Assembly (NCBI RefSeq): GCF_008711465.1
Contig: NZ_VXKQ01000010.1
Coordinates: 1-64,000, forward strand
From: Francisella sp. SYW-9
GTDB taxonomy: Bacteria > Pseudomonadota > Gammaproteobacteria > Francisellales > Francisellaceae
Length of the DNA stretch: 64,000 nucleotides
Direction of reading: 5' to 3'
Each line of letters starts with the position of its first letter. Within the stretch, counting starts at the first letter, position 1. The notes beneath the pieces were generated by a model. The model did not search any database and was not told where the DNA came from. It saw nothing but the letters and a program-made list of their open reading frames with translations. A program made the translations under genes and the position numbers. Below, one piece after another: positions 28,900 through 38,504 of the stretch.

Positions 28900-30010
28900 A
28901 ATTTACCTCCTTAGAGATAATTTCTAAAGCTTCTTGAATTTGGTCTGATGTGTTATTTGAGTGTAATGAAAACCTAAGAAGAGCTTGGCTTCTAGGAACT
29001 GTTGGATACCTAAAACATGCAACTAATATATTCTTAGAATAAAGTTTATTTTTTAAACTTATTGCTAAATTATTGTCCTTTATTAAAATGCTTTTAATAG
29101 GGGATATATCATCTGATAATAACTCTAGCTTTTTTTCTTTACATAATTGATTAAATAGATCAATATTCGTATAAAGAGCTATTCTTTGATTATCTGCGGA
29201 TTTTAAGTTTTCTAATTGTAAAATAGAAGTTTTTAGTATTAATGGGGGGAGAGCAGTTGTATAAATATAGTTTCTAGCAAATTGGATTAGGTATTCAGCA
29301 ATTATATCTGTAGTACAGACCATAGCACCAACTCCACCGAAAGCTTTACCTAAAGGAAATATACTGATAGGACAATCTGTGTATCTAAGTTTATATTTAT
29401 CTATAGAGCCTTTACCATTTTTCCCTAGAGCACCAAAACTATGTGCCTCATCAACTATTAATTTGCCTTTAGCTGTAGTAGATATTTCATCTAGCTGACT
29501 AACTGTTCCATAAGTGCTAAAAACTCCTTCTGTAGTTATATAACTTTTATCATCATAAATACTTTTAAAATGAGCTAGGTTTTGATGTTTGTATCTTCTT
29601 AGTTTTGCTTGTGATAATTTGATACCATCTATAATGGAAGCATGAATATATTTGTCAGCAAAGATTATTTGACTTTTATCAAATAAAGTTGAATAAATAG
29701 CTAGATTTGCCATAAATCCTGAACTAAAAAATATAGCTCTAGGATAGTTAACGAATTTTGCAAAAGTAGTTTCAAATTCTTGGGTTTCATCAGTATAGCC
29801 ACAAACAATATTAGATCCTTTACTACCAAAGCCATATTTATCAAAACCATCGATTAAACATTGTTTTAGATTAATAGAATTAGATAAATTTAAGTAGTCA
29901 CTGCTAGTAAAATCTGTAGTAGATTTTTCTTTATGAACATCACTAATAGCTAACTCTCTTAATAAGTTATCTTTTTGATACTGAATATACTTATTTTCTA
30001 GATTTAGCAT
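28886..30010 (-). CDS. bioF: 8-amino-7-oxononanoate synthase
   Basis: PLP enzyme that condenses pimeloyl-ACP with alanine. VDEAHSFGALG (187-197) holds the cofactor-binding aspartate and SIFPLGKAFGGVGA holds Lys222, the PLP lysine. GFGSKGSNIVCGYTD and FFSSGFMANLA are also typical. 374 aa. It sits between bioB (9 bases upstream) and bioC (14-base overlap), as part of a tightly packed operon. Confidence 0.95.
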   Translation of the reverse strand: MLNLENKYIQYQKDNLLRELAISDVHKEKSTTDFTSSDYLNLSNSINLKQCLIDGFDKYGFGSKGSNIVCGYTDETQEFETTFAKFVNYPRAIFFSSGFMANLAIYSTLFDKSQIIFADKYIHASIIDGIKLSQAKLRRYKHQNLAHFKSIYDDKSYITTEGVFSTYGTVSQLDEISTTAKGKLIVDEAHSFGALGKNGKGSIDKYKLRYTDCPISIFPLGKAFGGVGAMVCTTDIIAEYLIQFARNYIYTTALPPLILKTSILQLENLKSADNQRIALYTNIDLFNQLCKEKKLELLSDDISPIKSILIKDNNLAISLKNKLYSKNILVACFRYPTVPRSQALLRFSLHSNNTSDQIQEALEIISKEVNYGFI

Positions 30011-30019
30011 GATTTTTGA

Positions 30020-30946
30020 TTAAGCTGTTAATCCTAATTTTGATAATAGATAATTATCTGAGTTTACAGTAGCATTATTCTCAGTTAGAAGCTTGTTACC
30101 ATAAAAAATAGAGTTAATACCAGCAAGAAAACACAAAGTTTGAGTTTCTATAGACATATTTTCTCTACCTGCAGATAGTCTAAGTCTAGCTTCAGGGAAA
30201 AGAATTCTAGTTGTTGCTATAAACCTTACAAGCTCTATACTATCAATTTGTGCTTCTGAGAATTTATCTCCTAGAGGAGTTCCTTTTACAGGTATCAAAG
30301 TATTGATAGGGATACTTTTGGGAGGTGATGGTAATTCTAATAATTCCAATAATAAACTAAGTCTATCATCTAGGGATTCTCCCATTCCTAATATACCACC
30401 ACAACAGACATTGATATCTGCATTAGCTATATTTCTTATAGTATCTATTCTTTCCTCAAATTTTCTAGTTGAAATTATTTCAGGATAGTATCTTCTTGAA
30501 GTATCTAAATTATGGTTATAATAGTCTAGACCTGCATCTTTTAGTTTTGTTGCTTCTTCAGGGTTTATACTACCTAGAGTTACACATGTTTCTAATCCTA
30601 GTTTTTTTACTTCAGATATAATATCTGTAACTTTATCTAAATCTTTTTTAGGAATATTTTTCCAAGCGGCTCCCATGCAAAATCTCTTTGAACCACTAGC
30701 TTTAGCTTGTTTTGCTTCTTCTAAAATATTATCTAGATCTAGAAGTTTATGTTTTTGTATCTTTGTATTATAATGCCCACTTTGAGGGCAGTATTTACAA
30801 TCTTCAGGACAAGTTCCTGTTTTTATACTTTTTAATGAGCATAGCTCTATATCATTATTAAAATTTTTCTTATGGACTTCTAGAGCACTAAATATTAATT
30901 CTGTAAGAGGTGTATCATATATTGCTTTGACTTGTTCTAAATTCAT
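30020..30946 (-). CDS. bioB: biotin synthase
   Basis: Radical SAM enzyme that inserts sulfur into dethiobiotin. The SAM cluster cysteines are in TCPEDCKYC (Cys46, 50, 53). The second cluster ligands are in CVTLGSI and [12 protein letters not shown], with the arginine in RLSAGRENM. 308 aa, slightly shorter at the C-terminus than E. coli BioB. First gene of bioB-F-C-D. Its promoter has TTGACA (31004-31009, minus strand) within the BirA operator and a TATACA -10 at 30982-30987. Confidence 0.96.
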   Translation of the reverse strand: MNLEQVKAIYDTPLTELIFSALEVHKKNFNNDIELCSLKSIKTGTCPEDCKYCPQSGHYNTKIQKHKLLDLDNILEEAKQAKASGSKRFCMGAAWKNIPKKDLDKVTDIISEVKKLGLETCVTLGSINPEEATKLKDAGLDYYNHNLDTSRRYYPEIISTRKFEERIDTIRNIANADINVCCGGILGMGESLDDRLSLLLELLELPSPPKSIPINTLIPVKGTPLGDKFSEAQIDSIELVRFIATTRILFPEARLRLSAGRENMSIETQTLCFLAGINSIFYGNKLLTENNATVNSDNYLLSKLGLTA

Positions 30947-30970
30947 GTTTATATGTTAGATAACTTTAGG

Positions 30971-31000
30971 TTGTAAATTATTGTATATCTTGTATATAAT
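30971..31000 (+). promoter_or_regulatory. bioA promoter
   Basis: TTGTAA at 30971-30976 and a perfect TATAAT at 30995-31000 with an 18-base spacer. Transcription would start around 31007, inside the BirA operator, giving a very short leader before ATG 31035. Confidence 0.5.
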
Positions 31001-31009
31001 TTATGTCAA
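30982..31009 (-). promoter_or_regulatory. bioB promoter
   Basis: On the minus strand TTGACA (31009-31004) is followed after 16 bases by TATACA (30987-30982), or after 18 by TACAAT. The -35 lies inside the left half of the proposed BirA operator, so repressor binding would block it. Confidence 0.55.
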
Positions 31010-31035
31010 CCAAAAAATACATAAATAGTTTACAA
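31003..31035. promoter_or_regulatory. BirA operator between bioB and bioA
   Basis: ATGTCAACC (31003-31011) and AGTTTACAA (31027-31035) are imperfect inverted halves separated by 15 bases. The known BirA site is TTGTAAACC, about 16 bases, then GGTTTACAA; here each half differs by about two bases and the spacing fits. It covers the bioB -35, the bioA transcription start and the first base of the bioA ATG. A BirA with its DNA-binding domain is encoded in the same cluster. Confidence 0.65.
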
Positions 31036-32336
31036 TGAAGTATAGCACAAATATATGGCACCCTTGTACGCAAATGAAAGACTTTGAACAAGTTCCTCCT
31101 TTAAGTATAAATAAAACAGAAGGTAGTTATATATATACGCAAGATAACAGAAAGCTTTTTGATGCTATATCTAGCTGGTGGTGTAAATCATTAGGACATA
31201 GACATCCATATATCGTAGATAGATTAAAGAATCAGCTTGATAAGTTTGAACACACAATTTTTGCTAATACAACAAATGATGAGGTTGAACGTTTTAGTAA
31301 TAGAATATGTAAATTAACATCGATGGATAAAACATTATATGCTGCTGATGGTTCATGTGCTGTTGAAATTGCTTTAAAAATGACGATACATTTACGCCAA
31401 CTTAAAAATCAAACTTCTAAAACTAAGTTTGTTTGTCTTGAAAACTCTTATCATGGTGAAACTTTAGCAACTATGAGTGTTAGTGATTGTGGCTTATATT
31501 CAAAGCCATATGAAACATTGCTATTTGATAGTTTAATTATAAAAGATCTACCATATGTTAGTGGTAAAACAGATCCTCTATGGGAGGATGCAAAATATCA
31601 TTGGGATAAAACAGAGGAATTTTTAGAAGAAAATAAACAAAGTATAAATGCACTAATAGTTGAGCCTCTATGTCAAGCAGCTGGAGGTATGTTGTTGTAT
31701 AGTAAAGACTATCTCAATAGGTTATGTAGCTGGTGTAAGCAAAATGATGTTTATATTATTTTTGATGAAATTATGACGGGTGTTGGAAGGTTAGGTAAAT
31801 TATTTGCTTTAGATTATCTCGATATTTCTCCTGATTTTTTATGTATATCGAAAGGTGTTACATCTGGAGTGATACCTTTTAGTGTTACTCTGACAAAAAA
31901 TCAGTATTATGATATGTTTTATAAAGATAAAATGTCTGAAGCATTTTTACACTCACATACTCATAGCGGCAATATTCTTGGTGTAGTAGCAGCAAATAGT
32001 GTTTTAGATATTTTTGAACAGGAAAGTATATTAAATAATGTAACTGAGCTAGAAACTATAATGCATAATTGTTTTTTAGAGATACAACAAGAAATTTCTA
32101 TTTTAAAGAATATTAGAAATCTAGGAGGTGTGATTGCTGTGGATTTAGATATAGATAAATATAGGTTTGGTTTTGATGTTTATAAAGAATCTATTAAATT
32201 AGGTGCTTTATTAAGGCCTCTAGGAAATACACTTTATTGGCTACCTCCTTTAAATTCAAGTTTAGATGATATTATTCATTTAAAACAAGTTACAAAGAGG
32301 GCAATTATAAATGCTCTTGAAAAGCTTAAGTTATAA
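31035..32336 (+). CDS. bioA: DAPA aminotransferase
   Basis: PLP aminotransferase converting 8-amino-7-oxononanoate to 7,8-diaminononanoate with SAM as amino donor. The N-terminus IWHPCTQMKDFE and SSWWCKSLGHRHP are BioA signatures. IIFDEIMTGVGRLGKLFA holds the PLP aspartate and CISKGVTSGVIPF the PLP lysine. 433 aa, full length. Divergent from bioB with an 88-base control region. The ATG overlaps the last base of the BirA operator, so the ribosome site is unusual and weak. Confidence 0.96.
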   Translation: MKYSTNIWHPCTQMKDFEQVPPLSINKTEGSYIYTQDNRKLFDAISSWWCKSLGHRHPYIVDRLKNQLDKFEHTIFANTTNDEVERFSNRICKLTSMDKTLYAADGSCAVEIALKMTIHLRQLKNQTSKTKFVCLENSYHGETLATMSVSDCGLYSKPYETLLFDSLIIKDLPYVSGKTDPLWEDAKYHWDKTEEFLEENKQSINALIVEPLCQAAGGMLLYSKDYLNRLCSWCKQNDVYIIFDEIMTGVGRLGKLFALDYLDISPDFLCISKGVTSGVIPFSVTLTKNQYYDMFYKDKMSEAFLHSHTHSGNILGVVAANSVLDIFEQESILNNVTELETIMHNCFLEIQQEISILKNIRNLGGVIAVDLDIDKYRFGFDVYKESIKLGALLRPLGNTLYWLPPLNSSLDDIIHLKQVTKRAIINALEKLKL

Positions 32337-32687
32337 ATAGTACTTTTAGGTATTTTCTTTCAAAAGTTATAAACTAACAAAGTCTGCTGAGGTAGAAATA
32401 ATCATTATATAAGAAATAGTGTCAGCTATGATTTGTCAATTAAAAATGCAGAATTAGATTATGCAGTATAATTAGAAGTTTTACAATTTTATATTTCTTA
32501 ATTTAAATCTAATTAAATCTTCTCTTAATATTGTTGTATAGCAGCTTTTATGATTTATTTATTAGTATGTTTTAAAAAGTCATAATTTTTTATTTTATCT
32601 AAGATAGCAAATAAGATCTATTTAACTTTAAGAAATGATAATTGTAAAAAATTAAGTAATAAACTTAAAATTAAAAGGAATTATATA
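32337..32687. other. 351-base intergenic region, nothing clear
   Basis: AT-rich gap between bioA and the acid phosphatase. All frames are broken by stops at short intervals. I see no gene, tRNA or strong hairpin. The last bases carry the ribosome site AAAGGAATT before ATG 32688, and the middle part may hold the phosphatase promoter. Confidence 0.5.
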
Positions 32688-33821
32688 ATGAATTTAAAAA
32701 AAGTTACACTACTAGCTACTGGTTTGATTAGTATATCAATGGGTTTTTCTGCGGATAATGTTGCTGTAAAAAAAGATAGCTCTATATCTAATGGCAAACT
32801 TATATTTGCTGCGACTTTGATTAGGCATGGAGACAGAACTCCATATATGCCAATTAAAAATCCTCAATATAGCTATTCATGGAAAGGCGGTAATGGCGAA
32901 TTAACACCTCTTGGAATGAGAGAAGAGTATAAACTTGGAAAGCATATAAGACAACTTTATATGGATAAATATCATCTTTTACCAAAAACGTACTCTAATG
33001 GAACAATTATATCTTTAGCAGGACAAGAAAATAGATTAGTCGTTAGTACTCAATCATTTTTATATGGACTATATCCTCTTGGGACAGGTCCAAAACTAGA
33101 TTCAGGCTTACCTGCATTGCCAGGGGCATTAAATCTGATTCCTATATTTACTTTGCCAAATGCTCCAGTATTTGATATTGGATCTGGAAAAGAGTCTCAA
33201 GTATTTAATAAACTTGCAGAAAAAGAAGTTCACACACAAGCTGTATGGAAAAAATATAATGGTGAAATAACTAATAAACAGTTAGACAAATGGTCAAAAA
33301 TTGCAGGATATAAAATAACAAATCTTTCTGATGCAGGTGGATTTTTTGATGATTTACATGTTCGTACTATTTATAATGTTCCTTTTCCTAAAGGCATCAG
33401 TATGAAAACTTATGATAAGTATTATCCATTAAGTAACTGGGCAGGTTTATATGAACTTGGTCCAAAAAATATTGGTGATTTACTCGGATCACCATTCTTA
33501 GGTAACTTAAATAAATATTTGTCATCAAAAATCAATGATCAGAATACGAATCTTAAGTACGTTGTTTATGGTGGTCATGATACTACTATAGCAATAGTGA
33601 TGAGTGCTCTTGGTGATCCTATATATAAAAACCCTCATTATGCGTCATATATGAATTTTGAGTTATTTAAAGTCAACAATGATTATAGAGTTAATATAAC
33701 TTATAATGGTAAAGACATTAAGATTCCAGCATGCGATAATAAGAGTTATTGTAGCTATGATAAGTTTAATAAACTAGTTAATAATGCTTTAGCTCAAAGA
33801 AATAAAATGCTTAGTAAATAA
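32688..33821 (+). CDS. exported histidine acid phosphatase
   Basis: Periplasmic or secreted acid phosphatase of histidine-phosphatase clan 2 (phytase/prostatic acid phosphatase type). Signal peptide about 1-22 (ending GFSA). The catalytic RHGDRTP motif is at residues 46-52, and GGHDTTI near residue 290 supplies the proton-donor His-Asp. 377 aa. Acid phosphatases of this kind are among the Acp/Hap enzymes of Francisella. It stands alone, with AAAGGA before the ATG and a weak hairpin plus T-run downstream. Confidence 0.88.
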   Translation: MNLKKVTLLATGLISISMGFSADNVAVKKDSSISNGKLIFAATLIRHGDRTPYMPIKNPQYSYSWKGGNGELTPLGMREEYKLGKHIRQLYMDKYHLLPKTYSNGTIISLAGQENRLVVSTQSFLYGLYPLGTGPKLDSGLPALPGALNLIPIFTLPNAPVFDIGSGKESQVFNKLAEKEVHTQAVWKKYNGEITNKQLDKWSKIAGYKITNLSDAGGFFDDLHVRTIYNVPFPKGISMKTYDKYYPLSNWAGLYELGPKNIGDLLGSPFLGNLNKYLSSKINDQNTNLKYVVYGGHDTTIAIVMSALGDPIYKNPHYASYMNFELFKVNNDYRVNITYNGKDIKIPACDNKSYCSYDKFNKLVNNALAQRNKMLSK

Positions 33822-33869
33822 TAAGAATTCATCAAGAAATAAAATCAATAACAATTTTCTTAATTTCAG

Positions 33870-33899
33870 ACTCTTCATAAAAATGTTTAGAGTTTTTTT
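33870..33899 (+). terminator. weak terminator after the acid phosphatase
   Basis: ACTCT (33870-33874) pairs with AGAGT (33889-33893) and is followed by a run of T to 33899. The stem is only five pairs with a large loop, so this is tentative. Confidence 0.35.
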
Positions 33900-33975
33900 A
33901 AGATTTTAAGTATTCTGAAGTAACTAAACAAAGAGATGTAAGACTTCATAGCTATGTAAAAGATGGTTAGCCAGA

Positions 33976-34473
33976 CTATTTTTTATTATAAAAATATTCT
34001 CTATCTGCTATATATATTGTTTTAGTAGCTTTAGCATAGATATTTTTCTCTAGATCTTGATAACATACAGGTAAACTAATTACAGATTTATTTTTAATTT
34101 GTACATCTCTTTTGATATTGGCTATAGTATCTTCAGATAATAAAAATTGAGCATATACATGATCAGTAATTGGCTTAAGATAATCGATACTTGCTGATAA
34201 ATCCCATACAACATAGTCATCACCAAGAATCCTACATAACTGAATAGGATATATTGGATCTAATGAAGAATATATTGCGCCACCGAAACCTGTACCATGA
34301 TAGTTTTTAGTATTTTCATTTAAGTTAAATCTCAGATGAACTTCAAGAAAATCATTAGATACAAATAAAATTTCGCCGCCAGTTGCTACAAAAGCGGGTA
34401 AATCATTGAATCTTTTTATAAGTTGCTCTGATTGATTACCTGATTTTTTATCTGTTTTAAAAACTGGATTCAT
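33976..34473 (-). CDS. hot-dog-fold thioesterase-like protein (DUF4442)
   Basis: 165 aa, soluble, with the pattern of the DUF4442 hot-dog family related to acyl-CoA thioesterases: LRFNLNENTKNYHGTGFGGAIYSSLDPIYPIQL, then YVVWDLSASIDYLKP. The GTGFGGAIYS turn packs the long helix of the hot-dog. No substrate is evident. It follows the alpha/beta hydrolase gene by 13 bases, so a lipid or ester link is plausible. Last gene of the folB-folKP-hydrolase run. Confidence 0.7.
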   Translation of the reverse strand: MNPVFKTDKKSGNQSEQLIKRFNDLPAFVATGGEILFVSNDFLEVHLRFNLNENTKNYHGTGFGGAIYSSLDPIYPIQLCRILGDDYVVWDLSASIDYLKPITDHVYAQFLLSEDTIANIKRDVQIKNKSVISLPVCYQDLEKNIYAKATKTIYIADREYFYNKK

Positions 34474-34486
34474 ATCTAATTTATTT

Positions 34487-35407
34487 TTATCTTTTATTAA
34501 TAAACTCTATAGTCTTATCTAAAGCTATTTTAGCATTTAGCAGTGGACTAATACCAATTATAGTCATAAAGCCATGATACATCTCATCATCATAATGAGT
34601 TTCAACTAAAGTTCCTTGTTCTTTAAGTTTTTTCTCATAGGCATAGACTCCATCAATTAAAATGTCATGAGTAGCCGATACGATTAATGTATCTGGTTGC
34701 TTTGTTGCTTCATAAAATAAAGGAGAAATCTTTGGCTCTCTTAATTTTTTAGGTTGAGATAATATTTTATCACCAAGATAAGCTTTAAGCATCATTTCAC
34801 ACCATTCTGTAGTTAGGTGATATTTATATTTATCAAATTTTTGATTACTTTCATATTTTGTATACATATCAACTGCAGGATAAAATAGGATTTGAGCTTT
34901 AGGCATGTTTTGTTGGCGTTCATGACAAATTATAGTTACAAGATTTCCTCCTGCACTATCTCCCATTACAAAGATGTTTTTAGGATCAATGTTAAAGTTG
35001 TTAATATTTTGATACAACCAATCATAAGCAAATAATGCATGATCAACGGCAGTAGGGTACTTATGTTCAGGAGCTAAACCATACGCAAGTGAGAAAATAT
35101 CAAAATTTCCTTGATCACAAAGGTAGCGACATACATGATCATAAGTATCTATTGAATTTAGGCACCATCCTCCGCCATGAATAAAAAATACAGCTTTGCC
35201 ATTAGGTTTTTTAGATTTATAATGTCTTAGTACAGTATTATTCTCTAGTTTAATATCTTCTTCGAGAATATCAGGGCGAGGAATTCTTTTAATTTGACTA
35301 ATAGATAAGCTTTTAAAAATTTCACGCTGCTCTTTTAAGTCTAATTTTTTTATTCTTCGAACTTCTGGAGTATCTAATATTGCTTCTAAACTTGGATGAT
35401 ATGGCAT
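34487..35407 (-). CDS. alpha/beta hydrolase, hormone-sensitive-lipase family
   Basis: 306-aa esterase of the HSL (family IV) type. FFIHGGGWCLNSID carries the HGGGW oxyanion motif; nucleophile Ser is in GDSAGGNL; the acid is in SATHDILIDG and the catalytic His in MYHGFMTI. No signal peptide, so cytoplasmic. It lies 12 bases after folKP and 13 before the thioesterase-like gene. Substrate probably short acyl esters; a role in folate synthesis is not implied by the family. Confidence 0.85.
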   Translation of the reverse strand: MPYHPSLEAILDTPEVRRIKKLDLKEQREIFKSLSISQIKRIPRPDILEEDIKLENNTVLRHYKSKKPNGKAVFFIHGGGWCLNSIDTYDHVCRYLCDQGNFDIFSLAYGLAPEHKYPTAVDHALFAYDWLYQNINNFNIDPKNIFVMGDSAGGNLVTIICHERQQNMPKAQILFYPAVDMYTKYESNQKFDKYKYHLTTEWCEMMLKAYLGDKILSQPKKLREPKISPLFYEATKQPDTLIVSATHDILIDGVYAYEKKLKEQGTLVETHYDDEMYHGFMTIIGISPLLNAKIALDKTIEFINKR

Positions 35408-35419
35408 ATTATTCCCTTA

Positions 35420-36685
35420 TTAAATTTTATGTATTCTTATAATTTCAATATTTAATTTTTCTAATTTTTTTGAAAGCTCTCTAGTTGCTCTATCTAAGGA
35501 TTTTAAGTCACTATCTTTTGTTAACCCTAATATTGATGGCTTACGAGAGTGACCAATTAGCGCTTTTAAACCTAATATATTTTTTATTTTAACAATATTC
35601 TCTAATAAATAATTAGCAGTATCTGCTTTTTTACCAAAACCAAAACCAACATCAAAGAATATATTATCTTTTTGAACACCATAATTTAGTAAAATATTTT
35701 TTTTCTGCTCAATATACTGACAAACCTTCTCTATAGCATTACTTTTATCTAAATATTGGTCTCTATTTATTATCCCTAAATTGTGGGTTATGACATATTT
35801 TTTATTGTATTTTGCAATTAGCTTTGCTTTTTGTTCAATATCACTACATTCAACATCATTTATCATCCATATAATATCATGATGTTTTTCTAAGATCATT
35901 TGAATTACTGCTAATTTACGTGTATCAATACTTATTAACGGTTTATACTTTAGATCTGTAGCAGTAGCTTTAATATCTTCTAGAATTATATCCAGCTTTT
36001 CAAACTCTTCATCTATCGATATAGGTTTAGCATTAGGCTTAGTTGATTCAGCTCCAATGTCTATAATTTCAGCACCATTATCAATAAGTTTATATAAGTT
36101 AGATTTACGTTTTGTATCGTCATAGAGGCCATCTGAAAAAGATTGATCTGATAAATTTACAATACCCATATGCATAGTATTTGAGAGGGTTTGTTTTAGC
36201 TTTTCTATGTTACCAAGCTCTTTTAATCTTAGAGTTAAGTCTATATCAACTTTTTTAGGGTGATGCCAAGCTTTAGATAGCTCCAATAGTGGAGCTAAAG
36301 CAAAATTACGATTGAGTAATTCTTTATGAGGAATTGAAAGATTATCAGCTTCTAAAATTAAATCTTCTGCTGCCAAGATATCTAAGTCGATTATTCTTGG
36401 TGACCAAACAGGAGCATTTTGATCTCTTCCAATATTCTTCTCAATATTCTTTAAAACAATCAAGAGTTCATTTGGATCTAATGAGGAGCTGATTTTTACA
36501 GCAGTATTTATAAAGTTAATATCCCAATCTTTAGGAGCTCCTTCTTTAAGTAGTGCTTTGCTACTATATAAGCTCGCTTTTCTTATAACTTTTATTTCCT
36601 CATGTGAATCTAAGGCTTGTATAGCTAGATGTATATTCTCAAGGGTAAATCCTATATTTGTGCCAATCCCTATAATATATTGCAT
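35420..36685 (-). CDS. folKP: fused HPPK and dihydropteroate synthase
   Basis: Bifunctional folate enzyme, 421 aa. Residues 1-~160 are hydroxymethyldihydropterin pyrophosphokinase (YIIGIGTNIG, NIGRDQNAPVWSPRIIDLDIL with the metal-binding aspartates, IPHKELLNRNFALAPLLEL). Residues ~170-421 are dihydropteroate synthase (MGIVNLSDQSFSDG; DIGAESTKPNAKPIS; ISIDTRK; INDV; FFDVGFGFGKKA; IGHSRKP). DHPS is the sulfonamide target. It is 3 bases downstream of folB. The enzyme uses p-aminobenzoate made by the neighbouring pabBC and pabA genes. Confidence 0.95.
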   Translation of the reverse strand: MQYIIGIGTNIGFTLENIHLAIQALDSHEEIKVIRKASLYSSKALLKEGAPKDWDINFINTAVKISSSLDPNELLIVLKNIEKNIGRDQNAPVWSPRIIDLDILAAEDLILEADNLSIPHKELLNRNFALAPLLELSKAWHHPKKVDIDLTLRLKELGNIEKLKQTLSNTMHMGIVNLSDQSFSDGLYDDTKRKSNLYKLIDNGAEIIDIGAESTKPNAKPISIDEEFEKLDIILEDIKATATDLKYKPLISIDTRKLAVIQMILEKHHDIIWMINDVECSDIEQKAKLIAKYNKKYVITHNLGIINRDQYLDKSNAIEKVCQYIEQKKNILLNYGVQKDNIFFDVGFGFGKKADTANYLLENIVKIKNILGLKALIGHSRKPSILGLTKDSDLKSLDRATRELSKKLEKLNIEIIRIHKI

Positions 36686-36688
36686 ATA

Positions 36689-37042
36689 TTAGTTCCTAAT
36701 AATAAAGCTAGCTGCTTTTATCTGTGACATAGGAGGAGCTTTTATAAGTTTTAAATACCTTAGTTTTACATTAGTATAATTTTTTTGAATAAATAAGAAT
36801 ATTTGCTTTGCTAAATATTCAATAAGATTACAGCTAATATCATCACAGAAGTTCTGGATATTGTTTCTTAGAGTATAGTAGCAAATAGTTTCTTCTAAAT
36901 TATCAGTATCACTAGCAGAATAGTTCTGGTCAAATTCTAGCTCTATATCTAATTTAATCATTTGCTTGTGAGCTCTTTCCTCATCAGAACAGCCTAAATT
37001 AACATAAACTTCTAATCCATTTAAAAATAAAGATTGTTGCAT
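36689..37042 (-). CDS. folB: dihydroneopterin aldolase
   Basis: 117-aa aldolase that cleaves dihydroneopterin to hydroxymethyldihydropterin and glycolaldehyde. Glu in LEETICYY and the lysine in KAPPM match the FolB active site; VNLGCSDEERAHKQM aligns with the usual N-terminal GxxxxERxxxQ segment. First of the folB-folKP run, divergent from the AMP ligase gene with 79 bases between. Confidence 0.92.
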   Translation of the reverse strand: MQQSLFLNGLEVYVNLGCSDEERAHKQMIKLDIELEFDQNYSASDTDNLEETICYYTLRNNIQNFCDDISCNLIEYLAKQIFLFIQKNYTNVKLRYLKLIKAPPMSQIKAASFIIRN

Positions 37043-37121
37043 TTTATTAAGAGATGTTAAGTATTAAATTTTAATTTAATATATCATATTAGCAATTACT
37101 TAGATAATCAATTGCTTAAAA

Positions 37122-38504
37122 ATGAGTCAGCTTAGAAATTTTTTAGAAAATATAAGAAGTTATAATAAGGATAAGTACATTTTCTTTGCAAATGAAAAAT
37201 ACTCATATAAAGAAATTTTAGAAAAATCTTATGATTTAGCAAGATTACTTGAATCTTATAAGTATAGAAAAATATTTTCTAATTTAAAAAACTCACCGCT
37301 ATCAATTAGTTTATATATAGCTAGTTGGATAGCCGATATAGATCTTTTTGTACCAATTAACCCTCGATTAGTTGATTCAGAGCTTGAAGGAATATTAGAA
37401 GATAATTCACTATTTATAACAGATAAATTATCTCATTTAGAGTCAGATAGATTGAAAATACTTTATGTTAAAGATCATATGGTTTTTTTAAAAAGCTTAG
37501 CTAAAACACAAGATTATAAAATATTTGCAAGAGCTATAACTGCACATGTAAGTTCAGGAACTACAGGATTTTATCAAAAGCATCAGCATGATATTAATCA
37601 AATTATAAAATATGCACAAAATAGAGTTAATGATTTAGGTCTTCAATCTAATGATCATTTATTAGTAGCTTTATCAATAAATCATGCATTTGCTTTTTCA
37701 TACCAGATTTTACCAGCTTTAGCTATGGGGTTAGATATTACTGTTATTTCAGAATTTGATTCTAAATTAATTGCTAAAATTATTAATAAATCTAATATAA
37801 CAGCTTTAGCATTACTACCAACGATGTATCATTTCTTAATCAAAGAGAATGTTACTAAAAACCACAATTTACGTTATTTAAGTGTCGCAGGAGATGTAGT
37901 ATCAGAATCTTTAAATAATTTAGTTAAACAAAAGTTAGGTATATCATTATTAAATGGGATTGGTATGACAGAAGTTTTTGGCTATGGTCAAAATATAAAT
38001 GCTAAAAGCTCTAATAGTATAAAGATTTTCTTAGATACTAAGGTGAAGATAGATAAATTCGCAAATAATAACTATGGTAAGATTTTTATTAAAAATAATA
38101 CTACTCCTCTAAATAGTCTAAATGAGTGGTTAGAAACAGGAGATATTGGAAGCTTTGACAGCAAAAAACATGAACTTACTTTTTATGGTAGATATAAAGA
38201 TATTATTATAAAAGGTGGTTCAAATATATCACCAATTGAATTGGAAAACTCTATTTTAAAGATACCTAGAATTAAAGGCTGTGTAGTTGTTGGAAAATAC
38301 GATAGAATATGGGGAGAAAATATTTGGGCATTTTTAGTTACTGATAATAAATATTCTCTAGGCTCTATAAATAAGGAGCTTACTAAATATGTATCTGAAT
38401 ATAAAAAACTAGATGGGGTTGTATATCTTGATGAGATCCCTATGACAGTAACAGGTAAAATAGATAGAAAAAAGTTAAAAGAATTGATAAATAATGAGCT
38501 CTAA
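37122..38504 (+). CDS. AMP-binding acyl-CoA synthetase/ligase family
   Basis: Adenylate-forming enzyme of the ANL family, 460 aa. The phosphate loop is HVSSGTTGFYQK, the adenine motif is GIGMTEVFGYG, the hinge/ATP motif is LETGDIG with GRYKDIIIKGG, and the catalytic lysine is in TGKIDRKKL at the C-terminus. It is short compared with long-chain acyl-CoA ligases. Its last 11 bases overlap pabBC, so it is in the PABA operon. Substrate unknown; an aromatic or other carboxylic acid is possible. No carrier-protein gene is adjacent. Confidence 0.82.
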   Translation: MSQLRNFLENIRSYNKDKYIFFANEKYSYKEILEKSYDLARLLESYKYRKIFSNLKNSPLSISLYIASWIADIDLFVPINPRLVDSELEGILEDNSLFITDKLSHLESDRLKILYVKDHMVFLKSLAKTQDYKIFARAITAHVSSGTTGFYQKHQHDINQIIKYAQNRVNDLGLQSNDHLLVALSINHAFAFSYQILPALAMGLDITVISEFDSKLIAKIINKSNITALALLPTMYHFLIKENVTKNHNLRYLSVAGDVVSESLNNLVKQKLGISLLNGIGMTEVFGYGQNINAKSSNSIKIFLDTKVKIDKFANNNYGKIFIKNNTTPLNSLNEWLETGDIGSFDSKKHELTFYGRYKDIIIKGGSNISPIELENSILKIPRIKGCVVVGKYDRIWGENIWAFLVTDNKYSLGSINKELTKYVSEYKKLDGVVYLDEIPMTVTGKIDRKKLKELINNEL

